Source: Intestinibaculum porci
GTDB taxonomy: Bacteria; Bacillota_I; Bacilli_A; Erysipelotrichales; Coprobacillaceae
NCBI RefSeq assembly: GCF_003925875.1
Contig: NZ_AP019309.1
Location: 2,294,001 to 2,358,000, forward strand
DNA: 64,000 nt
Reading direction: 5' to 3'
Made by a program: the position numbers and the translations under genes. How positions within the stretch are numbered: position 1 is the first letter of the stretch; every line of letters begins with the position of its first letter. The notes under the pieces are model-generated. The model made no database searches, was not told the DNA's origin, and was given only the letters and a program-made list of their open reading frames with translations. Below are positions 36,853 to 45,156 of the stretch, one piece after another.

Positions 36853-36953
36853 CTACATTTCCCTTTTATATTGTAGGGGGAATTGGTGCGCTCTTCTCTT
36901 CCCTTTATATCATATTCACCTTAAATGATGCAATAATTCTCCTATTTTTTCAC

Positions 36954-36980
36954 AAAAAAACACCTTCCCGCAGGAAAGTG
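36954..36980 (-). terminator. Terminator of the LCP gene
   Basis: CACTTTCC/GGAAGGTG stem (8 bp, one G-T pair) with a TGCG loop, then seven T on the minus strand, eight bases after the stop codon. Confidence 0.9.
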
Positions 36981-36987
36981 GAGATTT

Positions 36988-38766
36988 CTATCGATAAGCT
37001 CTGCGATAGCGAGAACTATTATAGCGCGTAGTCTTACGATAGTTAGAGGTACGATTGGTATTTGTATAAGTACGTCTTGTTGTCTGATTATTCACAGTAG
37101 TATTTGATGAATTCGTACTTGTGTTTGAAGTACTTGTTGAACTATTTGATGTCGTTGTACTCGCGGCAGTGCTTGATGCACTTGAAGTATTCGATGAAGC
37201 TGTAGAATTATCTGTATCCTCAGCCGTAGCAAGCGTCTGATCTTTTTGTACAGTAATCTTTTTATTAGCCAGCATATCCACAATATATTGACGGTTTTCA
37301 TTGATACTAGACTGATTAAGAATCATATAGTATAAAGCTGTATTTGGCATCATATAACCACCAGTCACTTTTTCTGATTCTCCATTGAGAACAGAAGACA
37401 TCATCTGCCATTTTGGTGACTTATTTAACTGATATTTCACTAATGACTTTAACTGTGTTGCAGTGATATTAGTTTGGAATGAACCAGCGATCGCATCAAC
37501 GATTTCATCATATTTCGTTAAATACGTTGAAGAAGAAGAAATCTTCTTGATCAATGCTTTAACAACAGCCTGCTGGTTGGCCCCTCTATGGCGATCCCCT
37601 TCTTCATAGGTTTTACGTTCACGGGCAAAGGCTAAAGCCGTCTTACCATTCATTGTCTGCCAGCCTTTTTTCACATGCACAGAATGGTCAGTCCATGGAA
37701 CAAAATCTTTATCTGAATAGATCTTGACGCCGCCAACAGCATCTACCAATTTAATAACCATCTTGAAACCAACGCGGGCATAGAAATCAATATTTAAATC
37801 CATCAGATGATTAATTGTTTTTACCGAGTTTGTTGTTCCAAAGAGGCAAGCATGGGTTAACTTATCCTTGAACTGATAGTTAGTATTCGCTAATGGGACA
37901 AATGAGTCACGAGGAATACTTGTCAATAAAATCTGATGCGTCTTTGGATTGACGGTGATGAGCATATTCACATCGGCACGGGATGTTTCAGTGATGGAAT
38001 GACGTGAATCCACTCCTGCAATATATAAAACAAATGGTTCTTTCGTAATATCTTTATCGCTGGCCGCTAATTTATCACTTGTGGTGATCGTTACCGACCA
38101 TAAGACTTTGGTATCTTTCGCAAAAGTTGGATGACGTTTTTTCATAACGGTACCATATGCATCCGATAAGAAGACCGCTTCTACCTTACTTTTATAAAGC
38201 GCATCAGCTGCATCATCCGTATGTTTATAATTATTTGTCTTATAAGAGAGGGCTTCATTTAATTTTGAGGAAGCCTGTGTATACGCATCGGTTGAAACAC
38301 TTGGTACAAAACCAATAAACTGATCTTTCAGATCAGAAAGCTTGGTATAATTATCGTTTTTCATAACATATAAGTTGAAGGTAGTGACTGTCGTCGTATT
38401 ACCGGCAACTTTCTTAACGGCTTTTGTCGTTTTGGTGCAATAAACTGCCCCAACTAATAAAACGATACTGATGATAAGAGAAATAATTTTACCAATAGTA
38501 TTATAAATCAGGACAGAAGTGCTGATTTGCGGTGTACGTTTTCTCTTTTCTTCGTTTTGTCCATTATTCTTTTTTCTCATGAAAGTCTTAGGATTCATTA
38601 ATAAGCCCATTAATATTAAAGCAATGACTAAGACAATGACTAATTCAATGAGTGCTTTCTGTGGCAGAACGTCCATTTTGTGTGCAAAAAGAACTAATGC
38701 GCATGAAGCTACAAATTGAATAAGCAATATAAATTTCCAGGCAAGTAATTTACCATTTTTCTTCAT
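36988..38766 (-). CDS. LytR-CpsA-Psr (LCP) family wall polymer ligase
   Basis: 592 residues from ATG at 38766 with AGGAAGG upstream. Three hydrophobic segments lie near residues 10-32, 37-57 and 85-105. An extra outer domain (about 120-245, FIGFVPSVSTDAYTQASSKL) precedes the LCP core, which starts near 250 with GVDSRHSITETSRADVNMLI and the key TSIPRDSFVPL arginine region; FARERKTYEEGDRHRGANQQ carries the later catalytic arginines. LCP proteins transfer lipid-linked polymers to peptidoglycan. The C-terminal 90 residues are Ser/Thr/Asn-rich, then very basic (TSNYRKTTRYNSSRYRRAYR), which is unusual and may bind wall or polymer. Next to the capsule operon, it is the natural attachment enzyme for its product. 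Confidence 0.93.
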   Translation of the reverse strand: MKKNGKLLAWKFILLIQFVASCALVLFAHKMDVLPQKALIELVIVLVIALILMGLLMNPKTFMRKKNNGQNEEKRKRTPQISTSVLIYNTIGKIISLIISIVLLVGAVYCTKTTKAVKKVAGNTTTVTTFNLYVMKNDNYTKLSDLKDQFIGFVPSVSTDAYTQASSKLNEALSYKTNNYKHTDDAADALYKSKVEAVFLSDAYGTVMKKRHPTFAKDTKVLWSVTITTSDKLAASDKDITKEPFVLYIAGVDSRHSITETSRADVNMLITVNPKTHQILLTSIPRDSFVPLANTNYQFKDKLTHACLFGTTNSVKTINHLMDLNIDFYARVGFKMVIKLVDAVGGVKIYSDKDFVPWTDHSVHVKKGWQTMNGKTALAFARERKTYEEGDRHRGANQQAVVKALIKKISSSSTYLTKYDEIVDAIAGSFQTNITATQLKSLVKYQLNKSPKWQMMSSVLNGESEKVTGGYMMPNTALYYMILNQSSINENRQYIVDMLANKKITVQKDQTLATAEDTDNSTASSNTSSASSTAASTTTSNSSTSTSNTSTNSSNTTVNNQTTRRTYTNTNRTSNYRKTTRYNSSRYRRAYR

Positions 38767-38792
38767 AATCAATACCTTCCTTATTTTTAGTC

Positions 38793-38827
38793 AAGCCTCA
38801 TTATACACCATGAGGCTTCTCTTTCAA
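38793..38827 (-). promoter_or_regulatory. Promoter of the LCP gene with an overlapping 9-bp palindrome
   Basis: Minus strand TTGAAA (38822-38827), 16 bases, then TATAAT (38800-38805). A perfect inverted repeat AAGCCTCAT/ATGAGGCTT (38793-38801 and 38810-38818) covers the -10 box, the position of a repressor operator. The rest of the 291-base gap (38767-39057) holds only the terminator of the neighbouring gene. Confidence 0.65.
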
Positions 38828-39010
38828 GATATTTCCGTATTATACAACAAAATTTGCATTTCTTCATATTTCTTGCTATATGATATACATCTCAGCTATA
38901 TCAATCTCGTTATCTATACAATACTCAACAGATCAATAAATTATCTTGAAAGCATTGCATTGCATGGAATAAATCTAAAGGAAAGAGGAAAGAAATTCTT
39001 AAATATTTCT

Positions 39011-39043
39011 AAAAAAAGAGGCGATTGTCTTCACAATCGTCTC
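39011..39043 (-). terminator. Terminator of the secreted glycerophosphodiesterase gene
   Basis: GAGACGATTGT/ACAATCGCCTC stem with one mismatch, a GAAG loop, then seven T on the minus strand. Confidence 0.9.
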
Positions 39044-39057
39044 TAATAGAAGCTGTT

Positions 39058-41802
39058 TTAAGCTGATTCTCCGTCAACTGGTGCTGTAGAATCATCTTTC
39101 TTGATATCGGTTGGCGTCGTTGGCGCAATATTGGTATTGTTATTTGATGGCTGATTCTGATTGGTGATCTGATCACCTGTATCCTTGCCATTAGTTTCAT
39201 GTTCAATTTCATCCGCAACGCCTTCATCGTTTACCGTTACCATACCGCTGCCCTGGTTCACTAAATTTGTAGCCTGAGAGCTAGAAGTAATCGTCCAAAT
39301 GGCAAAACTTAAGTGTAAAGCTTTAGCTTTATTGAGCTGATCGGTAGTGACAGCAGTTGATTTGATGTTAATACCAGCGTTGGTGAAATGACATAAATAC
39401 GTATAATCATCATCCGTTAATGCATTACTGAAGAGGAATAAAACAGGCATATCTTTCGCTCTTGGAATGGTATTTTTGATGTTTTCCAGATAACCAAATT
39501 TAAATGAAATTAAAGTTGTATCATTTTGCATCCCAGCATTATAGATTTCATCAATGATCTGGGTATAGTACTTTGGATCATTGAGACCTTTTAATTCCAG
39601 AATAGCATGTTTATTGTACTTTTTGCAGGTACTTAAGTAAGTCGCTAAAGTTGGAATTCTTTCACTATAAACGTAGTTATAGTCTTTCTTATTGACACCT
39701 TTAATATTGTAAGATTCAATCTGACTATATGTCAAATCATTGATGCCCTTACCATAATTTGGATCCGCTGAAGAAATATTCGTTGTTCGATTCAAACTGT
39801 TATCATGAATCATAACTAACTGCCCATCAGCAGTATTATAAACATCTGATTCAATCCCCCAGAAGCGTTTGCTTTCGCCAGCTTTTTCAAAAGCTAAAGC
39901 TGTATTTTCTGGATACTTAGAAGAATACCCACGATGCGCTGCATAGAGTGCGCCATAATCAACAGCCTTTGTATTCATATTCGTAGTGGCTGATTCAAAA
40001 CGCAATAAGTTAGAAACAGGAATAACATCAGCGGTGCTGAATGTCTTCTTATTAACCTTTCGGATCATAAATAAATATTTATAACCTGGTTCTAAGATTT
40101 GTCCAGATGATTTCCAGCCTGATTTAATCACAAAGCTTGAAAGATCATCTTCATTAAATTTGATATAGGCAATCTGGTAGTTAATGAAATCATCAATTGA
40201 GAAATAAGACTTTTCTTTAACTGAAGTATATTTCGTCGTTGATAAATAAGTTGAAGATTTATAAAGGTTCCCTTTAGAATCAATACCCGCAATGCTTAAC
40301 TGACGCCATGGTTCACTTGCTGTAGGATAACCTGGTTTTGCAGCATAAGTAGCATAAAGCGTCACTTCAGCATCAGTACTTGATAAGTTAGAAACTTCCT
40401 GACCAGCGTTATACTGAGTACCGGTCTCATCCGCTTTGGTATTCCAGCCGCTGATGGTATAACCCGGACGATCAAAGCCTTTGGTTGGCAGTTTAAAACG
40501 ATCAGTTGGGAAATAAGATTTTGATGCGATTTTCCCAAAGGCTTTCGCATTTGGATCATAAGTGACTTTATAACGATCTGTCACATGAATCTTTTGTTTT
40601 ACAGTATATTTATTAACCTTAGCGGTAATGGTCGTAACACCATATGCTAATGGAGTTAATGTACCCGTTGAAGAGATTTTAGCCGCATTTTTATTAGAAG
40701 ATGTCCATTTGGTTTTACTCTTTACGCCGGCTAAAGCCAAACGATAAGTTGTACCGACTCTGACAGTTAAAGGATTAGGAATCTTAGCTTTACGCACACG
40801 AACTGTTGTTTTATACGTTTTTCCACTCATCTTAGCAGAAATCGTTACCTTACCGCTGCGTGCTTTCGCAGTCACTTTTCCTTTTTTAGAAACCGTTGCG
40901 ATTTTCTTATTTGAAGACTTCCAGGTAATTTTACCTTTTTTCTTTCCCTTGTTTTTAAAGGTCAGAGTCGTCGAATCCTTAGGCACTAAAATAATGTATG
41001 AAGTTGATAAGCATGTGCCATCTTTAACCGTTACTTTACAAGTTACAGCCTGATCATCTACTTTTGCAGTAATAACCGCACTGCCTTTCTTCTTTGCATA
41101 AACATTCCCTTTACTGTCAACTGTAGCTACCTTCTTATTAGAAGATGTCCAGCTGATGGCTTTGCAGTAAACATTGTTGGCAATGGTCAGCATTTCGCTT
41201 GCCCCTTTGCCAAGAGTCAGTTTTTTCTTATTTAAGGAGACTTTATGTTTAGTGGTTAAGGTCGTTGAATATGTTAAGCCCTGATAAACCGCACTGATGC
41301 TGCAGGTGCCTTCACTTACTCCCGTCACATTACCTTCCGTATCCACTGTCGCAATGTTAGGATCACTGCTTGACCAGCTATCCGCATTCTTATTGGTTCC
41401 ATTTAATACAAGCTGTGTGCTTGATCCTAAATAACCAATCGATTTTGCTGGAAGACCAATTTTAGAAACACGGCAGACAACACTATAGACAATCTTTTTC
41501 TTCTTGTCCGTCGCCGTAATGGTGGCTTTACCATTTTTCTTGGCAGTCACCTTTCCTTTACTATTGACCGTCGCAACTTTTTTATAGCCAGACGCCCAAG
41601 TGAGTTTATTCTTATTGCCTTTCACCTTTAGTTTAAAAGATTTTTTAGGCGTTAAACGCAGCTCAGAAACGTTAAATTTATTCGTTTTTGTAACGAATTT
41701 TACATTTTTGTTTGTGGCAGCCGATGCATTTTGCATGCCTAGACTCATAGCGCAGGCAAATGCAAGCATGAAAACTGTCAGCTTTTTCATTAAATTCATC
41801 AT
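39058..41802 (-). CDS. Secreted five-Big2 glycerophosphodiester phosphodiesterase
   Basis: 914 residues from ATG at 41802; a GTG six bases further upstream is less likely. A signal peptide (MKKLTVFMLAFACAMSLGMQ) is followed by five Big2 folds over about residues 35-400 with pieces such as TSSNKKVATVDSKGNV, an InlB B-repeat (GYTISGWNTKADETGTQYN) near 415-475, a linker domain, and a full GDPD domain from about 620: AAHRGYSSKYPENTALAFEK, WGIESDVYNTADGQLVMIHD and RTTN. GDPD enzymes split glycerophosphodiesters to glycerol-3-phosphate and an alcohol. The enzyme is exported, so lipid head groups or glycerol-phosphate units on wall polymers are plausible substrates (inference). A hydrophilic Asn/Thr tail ends it, with no sorting motif. 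A TATAAT lies at 41825-41830. Confidence 0.92.
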   Translation of the reverse strand: MMNLMKKLTVFMLAFACAMSLGMQNASAATNKNVKFVTKTNKFNVSELRLTPKKSFKLKVKGNKNKLTWASGYKKVATVNSKGKVTAKKNGKATITATDKKKKIVYSVVCRVSKIGLPAKSIGYLGSSTQLVLNGTNKNADSWSSSDPNIATVDTEGNVTGVSEGTCSISAVYQGLTYSTTLTTKHKVSLNKKKLTLGKGASEMLTIANNVYCKAISWTSSNKKVATVDSKGNVYAKKKGSAVITAKVDDQAVTCKVTVKDGTCLSTSYIILVPKDSTTLTFKNKGKKKGKITWKSSNKKIATVSKKGKVTAKARSGKVTISAKMSGKTYKTTVRVRKAKIPNPLTVRVGTTYRLALAGVKSKTKWTSSNKNAAKISSTGTLTPLAYGVTTITAKVNKYTVKQKIHVTDRYKVTYDPNAKAFGKIASKSYFPTDRFKLPTKGFDRPGYTISGWNTKADETGTQYNAGQEVSNLSSTDAEVTLYATYAAKPGYPTASEPWRQLSIAGIDSKGNLYKSSTYLSTTKYTSVKEKSYFSIDDFINYQIAYIKFNEDDLSSFVIKSGWKSSGQILEPGYKYLFMIRKVNKKTFSTADVIPVSNLLRFESATTNMNTKAVDYGALYAAHRGYSSKYPENTALAFEKAGESKRFWGIESDVYNTADGQLVMIHDNSLNRTTNISSADPNYGKGINDLTYSQIESYNIKGVNKKDYNYVYSERIPTLATYLSTCKKYNKHAILELKGLNDPKYYTQIIDEIYNAGMQNDTTLISFKFGYLENIKNTIPRAKDMPVLFLFSNALTDDDYTYLCHFTNAGINIKSTAVTTDQLNKAKALHLSFAIWTITSSSQATNLVNQGSGMVTVNDEGVADEIEHETNGKDTGDQITNQNQPSNNNTNIAPTTPTDIKKDDSTAPVDGESA

Positions 41803-41885
41803 AAACACCCCACTTCATTTTTCTATTATAGATACGCAACCTCAACTATTGCTTAACCATTTTACATAAACTTAATAAAAAATGC

Positions 41886-41913
41886 AAAAAAAGATGAGAA
41901 TTTCTCATCTTAA
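41886..41913 (-). terminator. Terminator overlapping the end of the LysE-family gene
   Basis: AAGATGAG/CTCATCTT stem with a five-base loop, then a run of T on the minus strand. The stem contains the TGA stop codon. Confidence 0.8.
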
Positions 41914-42522
41914 AAGGAATGGACGCAAGATCACAAAAACCCCAAACAGCATCAAAAAGACGCTTAAACAGGTATTGATAATCGCATAAGTCCGATCAGT
42001 AATCTTTTTGCGGAAGGCACCAACGATTAGACAAAGCGCTAACCACCATAACACAATCGCCCCAAAGATGCCCGCTAATAACAAGCCGGCTTTAAGCAGA
42101 CTATCCACTTTTGGCGCTCCGACAAAAGACTGGGCGAAAACATAAAGCAGGATCATCGATGGATTCATCATCACCAAGGCAAAACTCGAACCAAAGTAGA
42201 TCCAGTTTTGATTGGGTTTCGTATCTTTGACTTTCATCGATTTATTTTTATAGGTTGTATAGCCTAAGGCAATGACAATCACGCCGCCTAAAATAGATAA
42301 CGGAATATTAAAGCGGATTAATAAATCACTGACTAAGGATGAACCTAAAACGCAGATAATCGCATAGATGACATCCCCGAGTCCAGCCCCAACACCGGTA
42401 GCCATACCGGCTTTACGGCCATGGGCGACGGTTCTTTCAATGCCAAGTGCACCAATAGCCCCAAAAGGTGCACCAAAGATCATACCAATTCCTAACCCTT
42501 TGACTAAATAATTATAGAACAT
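41905..42522 (-). CDS. LysE-family amino acid exporter
   Basis: 205 residues with six membrane helices, the family norm. The N-terminal FGAPFGAIGALGIERTVAHG with RKAGMATGVGAGLGDVIYAI matches the LysE/RhtB start (PGPxxxxxxxxxxxGxxxGxxxxxGxxxGD) with the glycine and Asp pattern intact but PGP replaced by GAPFGA. NPSMILLYVFAQSF is the conserved second block. These carriers export amino acids or related small solutes; the substrate cannot be read. It appears to be a single-gene unit between two terminators. The ribosome site (TTGAGAAAAAC) is weak. Confidence 0.85.
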   Translation of the reverse strand: MFYNYLVKGLGIGMIFGAPFGAIGALGIERTVAHGRKAGMATGVGAGLGDVIYAIICVLGSSLVSDLLIRFNIPLSILGGVIVIALGYTTYKNKSMKVKDTKPNQNWIYFGSSFALVMMNPSMILLYVFAQSFVGAPKVDSLLKAGLLLAGIFGAIVLWWLALCLIVGAFRKKITDRTYAIINTCLSVFLMLFGVFVILRPFLLR

Positions 42523-42605
42523 GTTTTTCTCAACTCATTTCCCATTTTTCATCATACTTTATATCATATTTTTTCGTGAAAATGAACAAAAACTCATATG
42601 TTTAT

Positions 42606-42636
42606 AAAAAAGATAAGAGGTTTCCCTTCCTATCTT
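42606..42636 (-). terminator. Terminator of the propeller-like protein gene
   Basis: AAGATAGGAAGG pairs with CCTCTTATCTT around GAAA, allowing one bulge, then a T-run on the minus strand. Confidence 0.75.
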
Positions 42637-42655
42637 TACAAAATCATCATTTTGT

Positions 42656-43576
42656 CTAAAATTTTGCCAGTAATTTTTCTAACTTTAAACGTACTTTATG
42701 GCGAATCGTGACATAATGCATGTGCATATCATAACTGTAAATCTCATAAACCGGTCGCTGATAGCCTTTTTTTAACCCAATGCGTCGTCCGTCTACCACT
42801 CTTGTCCCGCGCACATAAAGAACATACATCTTCTGATCTTTAAAGGTAATACCTTCGACTTCTCCCTGATCGCGCACATTATTTAATGTTAGGACCTGGG
42901 AAAGCTTAGCCCCATCTTTCAGTTTGGTTTTATAAACATGATCAGACGCATTTCTGTTGGCATCACCATCATCAGCCGTAATATAAAGTTCATCCTGATA
43001 AAAAGATAATCCCTGAATATGAGACGGCATATTTTGAAGATGATATTTTCCTAAATACTGTCCCTGACGGGAATAGCGATAAATATACTGAGAGCTTTCA
43101 TCATCTAGCCAGCTCGCTAAATACAGGCAATGATCTTTTTCTCGATAAGCGACTCCTGCAATTTCCTTTTGTCCGCTACGCGCATCTAAAGGAAAGGAGT
43201 GACGATATTTCAGCGTATTCCTATCATATACGCCAATACATAACTGATTGGTCCCTTGATGATCCTTCGTCGCATCATCATAGTGTTCCATCGATAAATA
43301 TAAATATTGACCATCCGTCGCAATATCACCAATATGATTGATGCCTTGAGGGGCATCTTTCACTTTGACATAGAGCTGCTGTTTCATCTTTGGCGAGTAC
43401 TTCACTAACTTAAAAGAGCCATTATTATAGAAATGATCATCAGTGGCACAAATCCCCTGCTCTCCTGCGACATTATAAATGTCGGCATTGGTGAAAGTCG
43501 TATGAGAGTACACCTTATAACCGCTTAAAACATATAAAGCGCAAACCATAACTACAATTATCACAAGTTTCTTCAT
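42656..43576 (-). CDS. Exported beta-propeller-like protein of unknown function
   Basis: 306 residues from ATG at 43576, one base after the stop of the upstream gene. A longer frame inside the upstream gene lacks a ribosome site. An N-terminal helix (MKKLVIIVVMVCALYVLSGY) exports or anchors it. The outer part has four to six blade-like repeats, for example IGDIATDGQYLYLSMEHYDD, IAGVAYREKDHCLYLASWLD, IQGLSFYQDELYITADDGDA and VEGITFKDQKMYVLYVRGTR. Each ends in a xLYL/xLYI strand, typical of propellers. No catalytic site is evident. Stop-start coupling with the multi-membrane protein upstream suggests that the two work together. Confidence 0.75.
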   Translation of the reverse strand: MKKLVIIVVMVCALYVLSGYKVYSHTTFTNADIYNVAGEQGICATDDHFYNNGSFKLVKYSPKMKQQLYVKVKDAPQGINHIGDIATDGQYLYLSMEHYDDATKDHQGTNQLCIGVYDRNTLKYRHSFPLDARSGQKEIAGVAYREKDHCLYLASWLDDESSQYIYRYSRQGQYLGKYHLQNMPSHIQGLSFYQDELYITADDGDANRNASDHVYKTKLKDGAKLSQVLTLNNVRDQGEVEGITFKDQKMYVLYVRGTRVVDGRRIGLKKGYQRPVYEIYSYDMHMHYVTIRHKVRLKLEKLLAKF

Positions 43577-43577
43577 A

Positions 43578-44831
43578 CTAATACCCATGCTTTCTATAAA
43601 TAATGAATGAATAGACATCAGACATTCTTATTAACATCGCTCCGCTAATGACAAATAAGAGCGGATTCATAGTCAGATAAGCTAGCTGATGCTGGAGAAA
43701 GCCAAACAAAAATAAAATTGCAAAAGCCAGGACGCCGCTATAATTCTCTTCTTCAAAGAAATAATGTACCCCATATAAACAGCCAGCAATGAAAAGAATA
43801 GTATAACCATAACCAAAATCAATCATACTCTTTAAATAAGCATTATCGACAAAATTATATTTACTTAAACTTGGTTTTTTCCCTGAGCCAAAGCCGCGCC
43901 ACTTCACGTACGTCCCCCGGACATGCAAACCATAGCGAGAGATGGCTTGATGCTGGAGCTGAAAACGATGATTAAAAACAGCATTGAGTTTTTCCCAGGT
44001 TGCCTGACCAGGCTGATAGAAAACCGCAAAATAAAGCGTCACAAGCGGCGCACAAATCATTTCCAGGTAAGATAACTTAAGCACTTTTCCAATTATTCGA
44101 TGTCCCATTTCCGTGCTTAATAGAAAAGCTCCTAAGCTCGCCGCAAAAATCATGATGGTATCGGTTTTCGCGGTCGTCACTTTCATCATGAAGAAGTTAC
44201 CAATATTAATGATGATAAACTCCCAGAGCGTAAAGGAATCATGGCGATAGATGATATAAAGCAAAACGATCATCAAAAGATGAGCCCCAAAATCAAGCGG
44301 CCAGATATAACCGCAGGAATGTCCCATCATACTGCTTGATCGCACATAAGTGACATCCGGCAGGATATGCAACAAAAAGAGCACAACAGTCAGTCCCATC
44401 ATCGCAATATGCGTGCCTAATAGCCAAGGCAGATATTCATAAAAATCATGAATACTCACAGCAATGAACAGATAAAACATTTGGGAGAGAATCATGACAT
44501 TATTCATGGCCCCAGCATTTTGCATTTTCATAATATTCCAATAATAGAATACTGCCACCGCAATCAGCAGCAAATGATCAAAAAGAAAGAGTGGAATTTC
44601 TTTGATTAGGGCATAATGCGTCTCGCACCATTCCTTGCCAAACTGATAAATTAAGGCGCTCGCCGCTAATATTTGAAAAAAGATCAGTAATCCTCCTGTA
44701 ACGTTTTCTTTATAGGATACATACCAGGATAAGTTCTTGATCATCGTATTCGTTGAGACCGCATAGACTGAAAAGAGGATGAGGCCAATAATCAGGAACA
44801 CTTTATGGATTCTTTTAAATGTGTCTAACAT
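43578..44831 (-). CDS. Multi-membrane protein, possibly an O-antigen-type polymerase or ligase
   Basis: 417 residues from ATG at 44831, chosen because GAGGAG lies eight bases upstream; a longer open frame reaches 44999 but has no ribosome site there. About ten membrane helices are spread over the length, and the last part NAVFNHRFQLQHQAISRYGL, HVRGTYVKWRGFGSG and VDNAYLKSMIDFGYGYTILF resembles the long outer loop and DNxYL motif of Wzy/WaaL-type proteins. That suggests a polymerase or ligase for a second glycan, but no sugar genes accompany it. The partner gene encodes an exported propeller-like protein. Confidence 0.7.
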   Translation of the reverse strand: MLDTFKRIHKVFLIIGLILFSVYAVSTNTMIKNLSWYVSYKENVTGGLLIFFQILAASALIYQFGKEWCETHYALIKEIPLFLFDHLLLIAVAVFYYWNIMKMQNAGAMNNVMILSQMFYLFIAVSIHDFYEYLPWLLGTHIAMMGLTVVLFLLHILPDVTYVRSSSMMGHSCGYIWPLDFGAHLLMIVLLYIIYRHDSFTLWEFIIINIGNFFMMKVTTAKTDTIMIFAASLGAFLLSTEMGHRIIGKVLKLSYLEMICAPLVTLYFAVFYQPGQATWEKLNAVFNHRFQLQHQAISRYGLHVRGTYVKWRGFGSGKKPSLSKYNFVDNAYLKSMIDFGYGYTILFIAGCLYGVHYFFEEENYSGVLAFAILFLFGFLQHQLAYLTMNPLLFVISGAMLIRMSDVYSFIIYRKHGY

Positions 44832-45089
44832 AAAATTTCTCCTCGTATAATATGTTTGTAATTTGATTAATGAATCATCGCTAATAATTGATGATTCTTT
44901 AGATTTGAATATACACTTCAAATCCAGGATAATAGATTCTGTTTTGAACCTAAGGTTGTATTCTTTCTCCTTGCGGCCCCTATGGGATGTCCGCTTCACA
45001 TAGACTTATTCCTCAGCCAAAACAGTTCTTTATACCCTAATGAGTTTGTTGAAGCTTTGTTTGCATTGTCTTCTTATTTTCGAGGTTGC
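44832..45089. other. Intergenic leader with two hairpins beside the IS110 element
   Basis: No gene. Nearest to the minus-strand start are the ribosome site and a possible -10 TATTAT. A perfect 8-bp inverted repeat GAATCATC/GATGATTC (44872-44879, 44890-44897) follows. A more GC-rich stretch at 44965-45020 can form either CTATG/CATAG (44980-45003) or GCGG/CCGC (44973-44994). The left edge of the insertion sequence probably falls near 45080. Confidence 0.5.
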
Positions 45090-45110
45090 GTTTGTCTTGG
45101 CTTAGAGGTG
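45090..45110. repeat. Left inverted repeat of the IS110-family element
   Basis: 21 bases, 20 matching the complement of 46700-46720. It begins GTTTGTCTTGG. Confidence 0.85.
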
Positions 45111-45156
45111 CAGTTCAAAACAAATTACTATCAATTTATGAAATGAGGTACTTATC

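Noticed and set aside
44832-44999. Extension of the multi-membrane protein to an upstream start at 44999
   Set aside because: The added 56 residues are basic and unlike a membrane protein start, and the only good ribosome site (GAGGAG) fits ATG at 44831.
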